DNA of 64,000 nt, from the NCBI RefSeq assembly GCF_038066715.1, contig NZ_JBBUKT010000011.1:1-64000 (forward strand), in the 5' to 3' direction. Below are positions 49,489-58,522 of the stretch, piece by piece (positions within the stretch are counted from its first letter, which is position 1; the number at the start of each line of letters is the position of its first letter). The notes below the pieces were generated by a model. That model was not told where the DNA came from. It ran no database searches and saw only the letters and a program-made list of their open reading frames with translations. Source of the DNA: Luteolibacter sp. Y139. Its GTDB lineage: Bacteria; Verrucomicrobiota; Verrucomicrobiia; Verrucomicrobiales; Akkermansiaceae. The position numbers and the translations under genes are program-made.

Positions 49489-51006
49489 ATGCAGGATCAC
49501 GTCTTCACCGCGGTTTCCCGCCGCCACTTTCTGGCCACCGGTGGCGCATTGCTTGGCTCCAGTTTGTTTGCCGATGGCGCCGAGCCACGCCACAGCAAGA
49601 CGGTTTCGATCTTTCACACCACCGACCTTCACGGGCACATCCTGCCGACGGTGAATTACGAAGACTACGGTGACCTCGGCGGCTTCGCCCGCTGCGTGAC
49701 CCAGATCCGCCGCTGGCGGAAGGAGCTTCCCGACTCGCTGCTCGTCGATATCGGCGACGTTTATCAGGGCACGCAGGTCAGCTTGCAGAATGACGGCAAG
49801 CTCATGATCGAGCTATTCAACAAGCTCGGCTACGATGCCTGGGTTCTGGGTAATCACGACTTCGACTGGGGGCGCAGCGTCGCGGAAGGTGCACTGGAAC
49901 TTTCGAAATCACCGGTGCTCACCGCGAATCTCACCGTCGATGGCAAGGTGCCCGCGGAAGCCGGCGGCGTGTGGACGAAGGTTCGCCCGTGGATGGTCAA
50001 AGAGGTCGGCGGTTTCCGCATCGGGCTGATCGGCCTGATTACTCCCGGCCTGCAGAGTTGGCTTACGCCGGCGACACTCAGTGGCGTGACGCCGCTGGAT
50101 CCGGTGGCGTCCTTGAAGCAATGCCTCAAGGAGATCAAGGCGGAGAAGCCGGATGCCATCGTGGTGCTCGGTCACATGGGTTGGCGCTTTCAGGATGACT
50201 TCGCCAATCCGGTGCGCGAGATCCTTGCCGAGATTGAAGACGTGGATGTCTATCTGGCCGGACACAGCCACCAGGATCAGCCCTCGTGGATGACCGGGCA
50301 CGTGTTGTGCAGCCAGGCAAACTACTATGGGATCCACTGCGGGCGGATCGATCTCACGTTCGACGTGGCGACCCGGAGATTGCTGGAGCGGCGTGCCTTC
50401 ACCGTGCTGATGGATTCACGCTTCGAGCCGGATCCCGAGGTGGTGGAGCTTTCCAAGGCCGAGCTCGCGAAGGCCGAGCAAGAACTGAAGCGGAAGGTGT
50501 GTACCGTGAAGACGCCCATCACAGGTGGCGCGCGCGGCAGCGGGACATCGGAGCTATTTTGCAAGGCTTTCGCCGACGCGCTGAAGAAAGCGGGCACTTC
50601 GGTCGATGGGGTCTTCCATGGTGTCTTCGGCAAGGAAGGCATTCCTGCCGGCGATCTGACGGTGGAAGATTGCTGGAAGCTGCTGCCTTATGAGAACGGC
50701 CTCCTTGTCGCGGATCTAACGGCCGAGGAACTTGGAGTGATCGTGGCGGAGGACAAGAAGGACCGGACGCTGTGGCCTTTCGAGACGAAGCGCGATGGCG
50801 ACGGCATTCTTTTCCAAGGCAAGCCTCTCGAGGACGGCAAGCGCTACCGGATCGCCTTCAATACCTACGACGGCCAGTCCGGCGGGCAGCGGCTGCCAAA
50901 GCTGCACGAGATCCTCAATCGGCCGGATAGCAAGCGGACAGAGACGAAAGTGGCGGCTCGTCCGGCCTTGATCGACTACCTGTCCGAGCAGAAAGTCATC
51001 GAGTGA
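49489..51006 (+). CDS. 5'-nucleotidase-family metallophosphoesterase (Tat signal)
   Basis: From MQDHVFTAVS at 49489 the product has 505 residues with a twin-arginine signal (SRRHFLATGG, about 11-20). The calcineurin-like domain has the motif set HTTDLHGH (D and H for metal), DIGDVYQG, GNHDFDWG and GHSHQD. The C-terminal part (about 300-500) is the 5'-nucleotidase substrate domain, with RGSGTSELFCKAFAD and FNTYDGQSGGQ. It should dephosphorylate nucleotides or UDP-sugars in the periplasm. A TTG-started extension to 49471 is unlikely. It is convergent with the histidine kinase at 51008. Confidence 0.92.
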   Translation: MQDHVFTAVSRRHFLATGGALLGSSLFADGAEPRHSKTVSIFHTTDLHGHILPTVNYEDYGDLGGFARCVTQIRRWRKELPDSLLVDIGDVYQGTQVSLQNDGKLMIELFNKLGYDAWVLGNHDFDWGRSVAEGALELSKSPVLTANLTVDGKVPAEAGGVWTKVRPWMVKEVGGFRIGLIGLITPGLQSWLTPATLSGVTPLDPVASLKQCLKEIKAEKPDAIVVLGHMGWRFQDDFANPVREILAEIEDVDVYLAGHSHQDQPSWMTGHVLCSQANYYGIHCGRIDLTFDVATRRLLERRAFTVLMDSRFEPDPEVVELSKAELAKAEQELKRKVCTVKTPITGGARGSGTSELFCKAFADALKKAGTSVDGVFHGVFGKEGIPAGDLTVEDCWKLLPYENGLLVADLTAEELGVIVAEDKKDRTLWPFETKRDGDGILFQGKPLEDGKRYRIAFNTYDGQSGGQRLPKLHEILNRPDSKRTETKVAARPALIDYLSEQKVIE

Positions 51007-51007
51007 G

Positions 51008-52393
51008 TCACGTGGTCCATATCGCCTCCACGCGGAACCGGTGATCGGGCGAGAGGCTTGCGCGACATTCGCCGCCGAGCAGGACCACGCAGGCTTTCAC
51101 GATCGAGAGGCCGAGGCCCGAGTGCCCGTAACCGCTGCGAGAATCATCCTTTCGCCAGAAGCGCTCGAAGAGGTGCTCCAGATCCCCTTCGCTGAGTTCG
51201 GGCGCTGGATTGGAAACGGCAAGGCGTCCCGGTGAGGCTTCGATCACGACCTCGGATCCTTCCGGTGCATGTGCCACGGCATTGCCTAACAGATTCTGGA
51301 GGATGGTGCCCCAGAGCACCGGGTCGCTGGTGAAGGTGCCTTCGGAAATTCGAGAATCGAGATGAAGGCGGCGTTGCCCGGCCTTTGGCTCGACCCGGGA
51401 AATGGCGGTCGCGACGGTGGCGGCCAGATTGATGGGTTCACGTTGCACCGGCTGGCGTCCGGCATCGGCACGGGCGAGCAACGAGAGCTTCTCAAGCAGG
51501 GCATCGAGTTCATTGGCGACGACGACCATCTCTGCGTAGCGCTCAGGTGTGGCTTCTTCCGGCCAAGTGGCGCCCAGTTCCGCCATGCTCTTCAGCTCGG
51601 CCAGCGGGGTGCGAAGCTCGTGGGCAGCGTGGCTGCTGAAGCGACGCTCGCGGTCGAAGGAGGCTTCGAGTCGGCCGAGCCATTCATTCAAGCGCTCGGC
51701 CACGGGCACGAGCTCGGCCGGGAGCTTCCGGGCATCCAGGCGTTGGTCCAGTTTCTCCGGGTGGATTTCGCCGATGTCCGCTGCGAGCTTGTTCAGCGGC
51801 GCCAGTCCCCGGCTGAGGCCGAGCCGGATGATGGGCACCATCAGCAGAAGTGCGGCGGCACCCGCGACACCGAGCACGGTGGTCAGCAAAGCGAGCTGCA
51901 AATACATGCTCTCCGTAGGGCTGGCGACAATCACGTAGAGATCCTGAAACCGCTTCTTCTTGTCGTCCTTCGGGTAGAATCGCTGGACGTAAAAACGCGC
52001 GAGTCTTCCGGTGCCGAGTTTGCCATTCTTGATTTGGGGCTCGTTGTCGTCCGGGGCTTTGTTGGAGTAGCCGATGCCGGGAGAGTCGAACTCGTCCGCC
52101 CTCAGCGAAGGCGAACTCATGAGGAGCTTCCCGTCCATCCGCCGGATCTCGAAGTAGTCGGTTCCATCTTTTCCGAAGCCGGCGAAGTCCAGCACGGTGA
52201 AGTCGATCTCCACCTCGCGGCCATCGACCTCCGATGCGGAGACAAGAGCGCGTGCTTTCGCGGTCAAGGTCTCGTCAAACTGTGAGCGTAGTAGTTCCTT
52301 CATGGCGACGAACACCCCGATACCCGTTGCGATAAAGAGTGCGCCAATCGCAAGGCATAGCAGCAGGGTCAGTCGCCAGCGGATCGAGATCAT
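51008..52393 (-). CDS. sensor histidine kinase
   Basis: A 461-residue membrane kinase. Helix 1 (about 8-30) and helix 2 (about 165-190) enclose a periplasmic sensor of about 130 residues, followed by a HAMP-like linker. The dimerisation box SSHAAHELRTPL carries His258, the phosphorylation site. The ATP domain has ILQNLLGNAVAHA (N-box) and HSGLGLSIV. The G1 box reads VSNPAPELSEGDL instead of the D-x-G-x-G form, a variant seen in a subset of kinases. Its start overlaps the stop of the response regulator gene (ATGA at 52390-52393). The signal is unknown. Confidence 0.95.
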   Translation of the reverse strand: MISIRWRLTLLLCLAIGALFIATGIGVFVAMKELLRSQFDETLTAKARALVSASEVDGREVEIDFTVLDFAGFGKDGTDYFEIRRMDGKLLMSSPSLRADEFDSPGIGYSNKAPDDNEPQIKNGKLGTGRLARFYVQRFYPKDDKKKRFQDLYVIVASPTESMYLQLALLTTVLGVAGAAALLLMVPIIRLGLSRGLAPLNKLAADIGEIHPEKLDQRLDARKLPAELVPVAERLNEWLGRLEASFDRERRFSSHAAHELRTPLAELKSMAELGATWPEEATPERYAEMVVVANELDALLEKLSLLARADAGRQPVQREPINLAATVATAISRVEPKAGQRRLHLDSRISEGTFTSDPVLWGTILQNLLGNAVAHAPEGSEVVIEASPGRLAVSNPAPELSEGDLEHLFERFWRKDDSRSGYGHSGLGLSIVKACVVLLGGECRASLSPDHRFRVEAIWTT

Positions 52394-53058
52394 GGCTCGA
52401 GCACGTAGCCTAGGCCGCGGCGGGTGTGGATGAGTGACGGTGTGCCCGGCGGGCAGACCTTCCGGCGCAGCGAGCAGATGGCGGAGTCGACGGCGTTGCT
52501 CAGCGGACCGTCGAGTTCGGCATAGAGGTGGGACTCGATCTGCTCGCGGTTCAGCACCTGACCGGGACGGCGGGCGAGGATTTCAAGCAGGGAGAACTCA
52601 CGGGCCGTGAGGCTTATCGCCTTGCCATCGCGAGTGACGGACTTCGCGGCGGTGTCGATTTCCAGCGGGCCGATCTTCAACTTTGGATCCGGCTGGGCGT
52701 AGCGGCGTCTGGCCAGAGCCTCGAGGCGGGCGACCAATTCGGCGAGGGCGAAGGGCTTGGTAAGATAGTCGTCCGCGCCATCGCTCAAGCCGCGAACTTT
52801 CTCTTCCACGCCATCGAGCGCGGTGAGTAAGAGGACTGGCGTATCGATGCCATCGCGCCGCCAGCCGCGCAGGACTTCCAGTCCATCTTTTCCGGGCATC
52901 ATGCGGTCCATCACCACGGCGTCGTATTTCACGGTGCGCCCCATTTGATCGCCTTCGTTGCCGTCCTCCGCGAGATCGACGGCGTGGCCGAGTCGCGTGA
53001 GCGCCTTGCCGAGCGTATCGCGCAGGCGGGCGGCGTCTTCGACGACAAGGAGTCTCAT
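52390..53058 (-). CDS. OmpR-family response regulator
   Basis: From MRLLVVEDAARL at 53058 the product has 222 residues. The receiver domain (1-118) has the acidic pair at 8-9, the phosphoacceptor Asp51 in VVMDRMMPG and Lys101 in YLTKPF. The winged-helix DNA-binding domain (about 128-222) ends in SLIHTRRGLGYVLEP. The gene precedes and overlaps its kinase partner. The nucleotidase and the DUF3616 gene flank the pair, but nothing shows that it controls them. Confidence 0.96.
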   Translation of the reverse strand: MRLLVVEDAARLRDTLGKALTRLGHAVDLAEDGNEGDQMGRTVKYDAVVMDRMMPGKDGLEVLRGWRRDGIDTPVLLLTALDGVEEKVRGLSDGADDYLTKPFALAELVARLEALARRRYAQPDPKLKIGPLEIDTAAKSVTRDGKAISLTAREFSLLEILARRPGQVLNREQIESHLYAELDGPLSNAVDSAICSLRRKVCPPGTPSLIHTRRGLGYVLEP

Positions 53059-53179
53059 GGTGGGGCTAGCATGAAGCCGGAAGCGGGCTTCGTCCACAGG
53101 ACACTGGGAGCGCGGAATTCATTTTATCCTCCCGATCGTCCGGGGTACCCGGTTGAGCTGCCACACCATGTTAGAACAT

Positions 53180-54205
53180 TCAGCGGTGAATGCGGACGGC
53201 CACCGGCTCGCCGCCGGGAAGGCCATCGAAGATGACGAGCAGATCGATGTGATCGGCGACATCTTCCAGGACGAGCAAGGCTTCGCCCTTGCCGCCATTT
53301 TGCGGGAGGCGTCCGAGGTTCGTGGCCGTCGTGTCGCTGCCGTTCCAGTAGAGGAGTTCGAAGCGGGTGTCCGGCCCGGGTGCTGCGCTGATCGGGATCT
53401 TTTTAGAGGCCTCGGAGCTGGCATTGCCGGTCAGCAAGATGAAGCCGTCGCGCACCGCGGCGATCTCGCGGAAGCCGCGGCCTTTCCCGATGGAGACCTC
53501 GTGAATGGTCATCGCCGAGGGCTTGCCGCCGCCGAAGAGCTGGCCGGGGGAGAGCTCCAGCACCAGGCCCTTGCCATCTTGATTCGGCGCACGCAGGCCG
53601 ATCCAGAGCTTGCCGCCGGACCAGGTAAGGCCCTCGATGTTGAAGCCGTTTTGTTGGAGCGGCTGTTTGAGGGATGCCTTCACTTCGGGTGTCTTTTCCA
53701 GCCACGGCAACAGGCTGGTGCGGCGGATGCCCTCCTTCTTCACCTGACCGGTGACAGGGTCGACGGGCACCTGATAGATCGAGTGGCGGTCCGGTTGGAA
53801 GTCGCCCTTTTTCTTTCCGAGGCCGTGTGAGCCGACCACGTAGTAGGCGTGGTCATCGGAGGAATAGGCGACACCCTCGATGTCGATTTCCTGCTTCTTC
53901 CCCGTGGAGGCCAGCGGCAGGGCGATGGGGCGCTTCGAGTCGATTCGCTGGTTCGCGGCATCGATCACGCCGGGCTGGATATAGAACATTTCATCGCTGC
54001 CGACGAGGCATTGCGTTTTGGTCGCGGCGGCGATCCCGCTCAGATCGAGCGAGTTTTCAAAGCCGGCAAGCTGCCACTCCTGGGGAAGGATCTCGAGGCG
54101 CTGCGCCCCGGCATCATCCCGGGCCCAAGCGGCGGGCAGTGCGGTGAGGACCACAGCGGCGAGCGCAAGGGGAAGATAGGATCTGGCGGATCGATTCGCT
54201 TTCAC
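53180..54205 (-). CDS. secreted DUF3616 family protein
   Basis: A 341-residue protein with a signal peptide (1-29). The body resembles DUF3616 (also called esterase-like/phytase-like beta-propeller) proteins: LSGIAAATKTQCLVGSDE, DIEGVAYSSDDHAYYVVGSHG and NIEGLTWSGGKLWIGLRAPN are repeated propeller-blade strands with acidic residues that could bind calcium. The start follows from the signal peptide. It is divergent from the solute-binding/OmpA gene (144 bases between starts) and upstream of the two-component pair on the same strand, 121 bases away. Confidence 0.82.
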   Translation of the reverse strand: MKANRSARSYLPLALAAVVLTALPAAWARDDAGAQRLEILPQEWQLAGFENSLDLSGIAAATKTQCLVGSDEMFYIQPGVIDAANQRIDSKRPIALPLASTGKKQEIDIEGVAYSSDDHAYYVVGSHGLGKKKGDFQPDRHSIYQVPVDPVTGQVKKEGIRRTSLLPWLEKTPEVKASLKQPLQQNGFNIEGLTWSGGKLWIGLRAPNQDGKGLVLELSPGQLFGGGKPSAMTIHEVSIGKGRGFREIAAVRDGFILLTGNASSEASKKIPISAAPGPDTRFELLYWNGSDTTATNLGRLPQNGGKGEALLVLEDVADHIDLLVIFDGLPGGEPVAVRIHR

Positions 54206-54349
54206 GCTGGAGCCCTAGCCCCCGAACATGACGTGAAGATGACGGCGAAGGAGAAATCTCCCCGGCGCTTTGGGTGCCTTGCCCTTCCGACTTCCACCTG
54301 ATTTTCCCATCGCCGGGAAGTGGTGGGCTGGTCCATGCTCCCGCCCATC

Positions 54350-56032
54350 ATGACCAAGCTCGGAAAGATCGTCTTCACTCTCGTGGTCCTGCTCCTCGCC
54401 GGATTCGCTGTGATGCGGATCCTGGGGAAGAAGGATGAAACGCCTAACCACGCGGGTCCCCACGCGGACACCAAGGAAATGGTCGCACCGGACGGAGATA
54501 GTAGCATCGCCGCCGCCTTCGACTTCATCGCGCCGGGGAAGGCTCCGCAATTGCCATCGCCGCGTCCCTACACGCCGGCGGATAACACGATCGCGATCAA
54601 CCTCTCCGAGTACGCGGGCTACGCGGGCCTGATCGAGGCCAATGGCGGGCTGGAGCCGAATGACAGCTCGTGGTTCGCCAAGAATGGCAGCTTCAAGCTG
54701 AAGATCACCCTCAGCGAGGAGGACTCGTGGGCGGACCTGCAGGACGGCAAGTTCGCCGCGACGGCCACCACCGTGGACGTGCTCTCGAACTACGGCCGCC
54801 AGTGGCAGTGCGTGGTGCCCGCGCAGGTCTCCTGGTCGCGCGGTGCCGACGGCATCATCGTCAAGAAGGACATCAAGAAGGTGAACGACCTCAAGGGGAA
54901 GACCATCGCCACCGCGCCTTTCAGCGAGTCGGAGTTTTTCATCCGCTACCTTGCCCAGGAGGCGGGCCTGGCAGTCACCCGCCTTGATGGCCCAGAGCAG
55001 ACGCGCAATCCAGAGGCCGTGAATCTCGTCTTCCTTGAGGATGCCTTCAAGGCCGGTGATGCGTTCCTTTCCGATCTGAAGGCTGGCGGTCATCAGCTCG
55101 ATGGCTGCGTGACCTGGGCCCCGAAGACCACCGAAGTGGTCGAGGCTTCGGAAGGCGGCGCGCGCCAGCTGATCGACAACCGCAACCTGCTCGTCATCGC
55201 GGACATCCTCGTCTTCAACAAGGGCTTCGCGCAGGCCAGGCCGGAGGTGGTCCAGAAGATCGTGGAAGGGATGCTGCTGCACAATGACCGCATCCGCGCC
55301 AATCCCGAGCCGCATCTGAAGAGCATCGCGGATGCCTTCAAGCAGTTCAAGTGGACGCCGGAAGATGCCCGCACGGAGCTTGCGAAGGTCCACCTTTCCA
55401 ATCTGCCGGAGAACCTCGCCTTCTTCCGCGGGGCGATCGATGAGGCGGGGTCGTTTGCTTCCGTTTTCCAGACGGCGAACCTTGCATATGGTGCGGAGCT
55501 TCAGCCGTCGCCCGTGGCCGCGTCGTTCTTCGCGGACGTCAAGCCGCTCGAGGCCATCGCTGCAGGTGGCACGCTGTCGGCGCAGGTTGCCTCGATCCAG
55601 CCGATCAAGACCAGCGATCAGGCGCCGATCGAGCAGGACCCGCTGCTGACCCGCGACATCCGCTTCTATTTCCTGCCGAATAGCGCCCAGCTCGACATGG
55701 GCAACAAGGAGAACAGCGACTTCCTCTCCAATGTGAATCACCTGCTCGGCGTCTCGCCCGGCTCGATGATCCTGATGCGCGGCCACGTGGACGATGCGCA
55801 GAAGGAAAACTTCCGCCAACAGGGCGGTGAAGCACTGGTCCGCAAGATGGCGCTCAAGGCAATGGAACTCTCCACCCAACGCGCCGAGGAAGTGAAGAAG
55901 CGCCTGCTGGAGAAGTATCCCACGATTAAGGCCGACCGCCTCGAAGTCATCGGCCGCGGCTGGGAGGAACCGGCTGGCAAGAACTCGGATCTGAATCGCC
56001 GGGTGGAGGTGCAGTGGTTTACCGTTGAATGA
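54350..56032 (+). CDS. membrane-anchored solute-binding protein fused to OmpA domain
   Basis: From MTKLGKIVFTLV at 54350 the product has 560 residues. A single N-terminal helix (about 5-23) anchors it. A periplasmic NMT1/SsuA-type solute-binding domain (about 80-380) follows, with LKGKTIATAPFSESEFFIRYL in the middle. The C-terminal OmpA-like peptidoglycan-binding domain (about 430-560) has GHVDDAQ, LSTQRAEEVKKRL and NSDLNRRVEVQW. The fusion ties a ligand-binding module to the cell wall rather than to an ABC transporter; no permease or ATPase gene is nearby. The partner gene at 56152 is probably co-transcribed. The ligand is unknown. Confidence 0.88.
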   Translation: MTKLGKIVFTLVVLLLAGFAVMRILGKKDETPNHAGPHADTKEMVAPDGDSSIAAAFDFIAPGKAPQLPSPRPYTPADNTIAINLSEYAGYAGLIEANGGLEPNDSSWFAKNGSFKLKITLSEEDSWADLQDGKFAATATTVDVLSNYGRQWQCVVPAQVSWSRGADGIIVKKDIKKVNDLKGKTIATAPFSESEFFIRYLAQEAGLAVTRLDGPEQTRNPEAVNLVFLEDAFKAGDAFLSDLKAGGHQLDGCVTWAPKTTEVVEASEGGARQLIDNRNLLVIADILVFNKGFAQARPEVVQKIVEGMLLHNDRIRANPEPHLKSIADAFKQFKWTPEDARTELAKVHLSNLPENLAFFRGAIDEAGSFASVFQTANLAYGAELQPSPVAASFFADVKPLEAIAAGGTLSAQVASIQPIKTSDQAPIEQDPLLTRDIRFYFLPNSAQLDMGNKENSDFLSNVNHLLGVSPGSMILMRGHVDDAQKENFRQQGGEALVRKMALKAMELSTQRAEEVKKRLLEKYPTIKADRLEVIGRGWEEPAGKNSDLNRRVEVQWFTVE

Positions 56033-56041
56033 GTTTGTTAG

Positions 56042-56145
56042 TTTTCAGGTTTCAGTTTTCAGAGAAAGACGGGAAAATGCGGTCGAGGTAGCGCTGGCGG
56101 GTATTTTCTCTCCTCCTGAAAACTGAAAACCAGCAAACTGAAAAC
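56042..56145. repeat. large inverted repeat of TTTTCAG/CTGAAAA units
   Basis: The left side 56042-56062 consists of TTTTCAG-type units. The right side carries CTGAAAACTGAAAAC (56116-56130) and CTGAAAAC (56138-56145), the reverse complement. The 50-odd bases between contain a further GAGAAA/TTTTCTC pairing. It fills the gap between two co-directional genes and is AT-rich compared with them. Confidence 0.6.
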
Positions 56146-56151
56146 TTCCCG

Positions 56152-56979
56152 ATGACCGGCGTCGAAAAGCTCAAAGCCTTTGCCAAAAGCCCGCACCATT
56201 TGTGGCTCGGGTTGCTGACGCTTGGCGTGGGCGTGGCCACGGTCAGCACGATCGGCTTGGTCGCGGGGGTGGCGGCCTACGCGCTGGGCTGGATCTACCT
56301 GCCGGACTCGCGGCTTTTCAATAATTGGCTGGCCACCCGCAAGCAGGGGGACGAGGGCGCAAAGCTGCGGCAGTTCCTCTTCCAGCGGCGCCAGATCTAC
56401 GATGCCCTTCGTAGTTCGACCCGCGAGCGCTACGACCGCCTCGCCGCGGAGATCGAGAACCTCCAGCAGGAATTTCACCGTGACCCGCGGCTGAATGCCG
56501 AGCTGGTCCGCCAACGTGTCGAACGACTCTCGAATCTCGCCTGGACCTACCTGCGCTTGCTCCATACCGGCGAGATGCTGGATCAATTTATCGAATCCGA
56601 GGATCCGGCCGAGCTGGAGGGCAAGATCGCCGCGATGGAGAAGGAGCTGTCTGGCATCGACGCCGTTGGCAAGGCCAGCCTTGCGGAGTCGCTTCAATCC
56701 CGCCTTTCCTCGCTCAAGTCTCGCCTCGAAAAGCGCCGCGGGGCGGAGGAGAGCCGCGAGCTTACGGCCTCCGAGCAGGAACGCATTGCCGAGCTGGTGA
56801 AGCTGTTCCGGGCCGACCACTTGGCCAGCCGCGATGCGGGTGCGCTTTCGCATGAGATTGATGGCGCGGCGGTCCAGCTCGACCGGACCCGCGAATGGCT
56901 CAGCGGCCTGGAGTTCGATACCTCGCCGGACATTCCCGAGGACCTCGCCGCTGCGGCGCCATTGAAGGTGGGTCAGTAA
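56152..56979 (+). CDS. membrane-anchored coiled-coil protein
   Basis: A 275-residue protein with two closely spaced membrane helices near the N-terminus (about 18-50, glycine-rich) and long helical stretches (about 60-200) that look like coiled coil. Examples are AAEIENLQQEFHRD and SLQSRLSSLKSRLEKRRGAEES. No family is recognised. It follows the solute-binding/OmpA gene across a large inverted repeat and may pair with it. Related pairs of OmpA-fused binding proteins with coiled-coil proteins occur near toxic-anion-resistance genes in other bacteria (from memory, unchecked). Confidence 0.75.
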   Translation: MTGVEKLKAFAKSPHHLWLGLLTLGVGVATVSTIGLVAGVAAYALGWIYLPDSRLFNNWLATRKQGDEGAKLRQFLFQRRQIYDALRSSTRERYDRLAAEIENLQQEFHRDPRLNAELVRQRVERLSNLAWTYLRLLHTGEMLDQFIESEDPAELEGKIAAMEKELSGIDAVGKASLAESLQSRLSSLKSRLEKRRGAEESRELTASEQERIAELVKLFRADHLASRDAGALSHEIDGAAVQLDRTREWLSGLEFDTSPDIPEDLAAAAPLKVGQ

Positions 56980-57096
56980 GGAACGACGACATTCTTGTCG
57001 TTGCCGTTCGGTGGTGCGGCAGCTCTCCGGGCTACTTACGAACTATGGCCCAAACTGGAATCGCCACCGCTCGGCGTTTCGACTAGTCTGCAAGCC

Positions 57097-57447
57097 ATGG
57101 AGGATCGTGTTTACCTCGGAATCTGCCGTCATGTTCTTTGCGTCCACAAGCGCACGGGCCGGGAAATCTGGCGTGCGGAATTGAAGCGCACCCAGCTCGT
57201 CACGGTGATGGTTGCGGACGATATCATCTTGGCCCACGCTGGCGGCTCGCTCTTCGGCCTTCGTATGGAAGACGGTGCCATCCTCTGGCGGAACGATCTT
57301 CCGGGCCTTGGCTATGGCTATTGCACCTTGGCCACGGACGGATCGGCATCGTCTGGTGCTGCCGCCGCATCCCAGCAGGCCCAACAAGCCCAGGTCGCGG
57401 CCATGGCAGCGGCAACTGCTGCGAGCACGGCTGCAGCCTCATCCTGA
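57097..57447 (+). CDS. short PQQ-propeller-like protein
   Basis: From MEDRVYLGIC at 57097 the product has 116 residues. It contains one or two beta-propeller blades of the PQQ/BamB type (VLCVHKRTGREIWRAEL and SLFGLRMEDGAILWRNDL), followed by an Ala/Gln-rich tail (about 86-116). A full propeller needs seven or eight blades, so it is either a stand-alone mini-protein or a remnant. The frame is open to 56995 by a TTG, which is less likely. It is convergent with the GNAT gene. Confidence 0.65.
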   Translation: MEDRVYLGICRHVLCVHKRTGREIWRAELKRTQLVTVMVADDIILAHAGGSLFGLRMEDGAILWRNDLPGLGYGYCTLATDGSASSGAAAASQQAQQAQVAAMAAATAASTAAASS

Positions 57448-57518
57448 TTCCATTCACCGCCGTGGCCGGATTGGCTGCCGGGTCTCCGGTAATGGCGCTG
57501 GAAATCCTGCCCAAGGGG

Positions 57519-58514
57519 TCATGGAGAATCTCGGCCGACTTTTCTCGTGAGGAGGTCATTGGTTCCGTCCGAGGAGGGATGTGACTTCGTCCTGACAAAC
57601 CCGTGCTTCTCGTAGAACCGCAGCGCCCGTGGATTGTCAGGGGTGACTTCTGCTCGAATCGTTCCGAAACCATTTGAGGCCGCCCATTGGAAGAGCGCAT
57701 CCATGAGATCAGCCGCCACTTGGCTACCGCGGCTTTCGGGGGAAACCCACACTTGGATCAGTTCTCCCTCCTGCGGCTGATCAAGGTTTCGATAGATGGC
57801 CCCCAGACCGATCGGCCGGTCGGCGAGAACCACAAACGTCGCCCGATCGCTTCCGGATGCCGACGCGTCAGCTTGAGCTTGCCAACTGCCCTCATCTCTC
57901 TGCAAGGCGGATTCGTAGCTCGTGGCAAACGCCTCCGGGGACTCGCGCAGTGATTCCAGCCGGACTGCTCGATAGAGATCGGCTTCGCCGGGATTCAACC
58001 GCCGGACGATGTAGTTGGGCGAGTGGCTGCCGGATGCCTGCCGGTGGCCAAGATCCAGCTCGTAGAATCGCTCAGCGAAGGAATCGTCGTTGTATCGTTC
58101 GATGGGGATAAAGCCATTGGCCTCGAAAAGACGGATCGCCGCCGTGGACTTTGTGGTCGTGTCCAAGCGAATCCTCGCGAACCCCTGCTCGCGGGCATGT
58201 CCGATGGCGGTCTCTAACAATCTCCTCCCGAGTCCTCGGCCATGCCATGCAGCCAGCAGGTAGAAGCGCTTCAGCTCCGCGCACTCCTCATCCAGTCGCC
58301 GCAACGCGATCGTTCCAGTCACCAGCCCATCCTCGCCGTCCCTGAGCATCCAGAACTCACCGCCGGAGTGTTGATACGCCGCGGGGATGTCCGCTAGATC
58401 CCGCTCTTTTGAAATCAGGTCAAAGTCCCGGTCCAGCTCGCCGAAGACCTTCGTGAAGAAGGCGACCACCTCATCACTTGCCGGGGGTTGGTAGGGTCTG
58501 AGGAGTGTGTGCAT
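57519..58514 (-). CDS. tandem GNAT acetyltransferase
   Basis: A 331-residue protein with two GNAT N-acetyltransferase domains. The first (about 1-155) has the acetyl-CoA loop AAWHGRGLGRRLLETAI, and the second (about 165-325) has SPESRGSQVAADLMDALF. They transfer acetyl from acetyl-CoA to an amine; substrates are unknown. Two-domain fusions of this kind can result from duplication, though the two halves differ in detail. The start follows the HNH gene stop by 8 bases on the same strand. Confidence 0.85.
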   Translation of the reverse strand: MHTLLRPYQPPASDEVVAFFTKVFGELDRDFDLISKERDLADIPAAYQHSGGEFWMLRDGEDGLVTGTIALRRLDEECAELKRFYLLAAWHGRGLGRRLLETAIGHAREQGFARIRLDTTTKSTAAIRLFEANGFIPIERYNDDSFAERFYELDLGHRQASGSHSPNYIVRRLNPGEADLYRAVRLESLRESPEAFATSYESALQRDEGSWQAQADASASGSDRATFVVLADRPIGLGAIYRNLDQPQEGELIQVWVSPESRGSQVAADLMDALFQWAASNGFGTIRAEVTPDNPRALRFYEKHGFVRTKSHPSSDGTNDLLTRKVGRDSP

Positions 58515-58522
58515 GGACGGAG

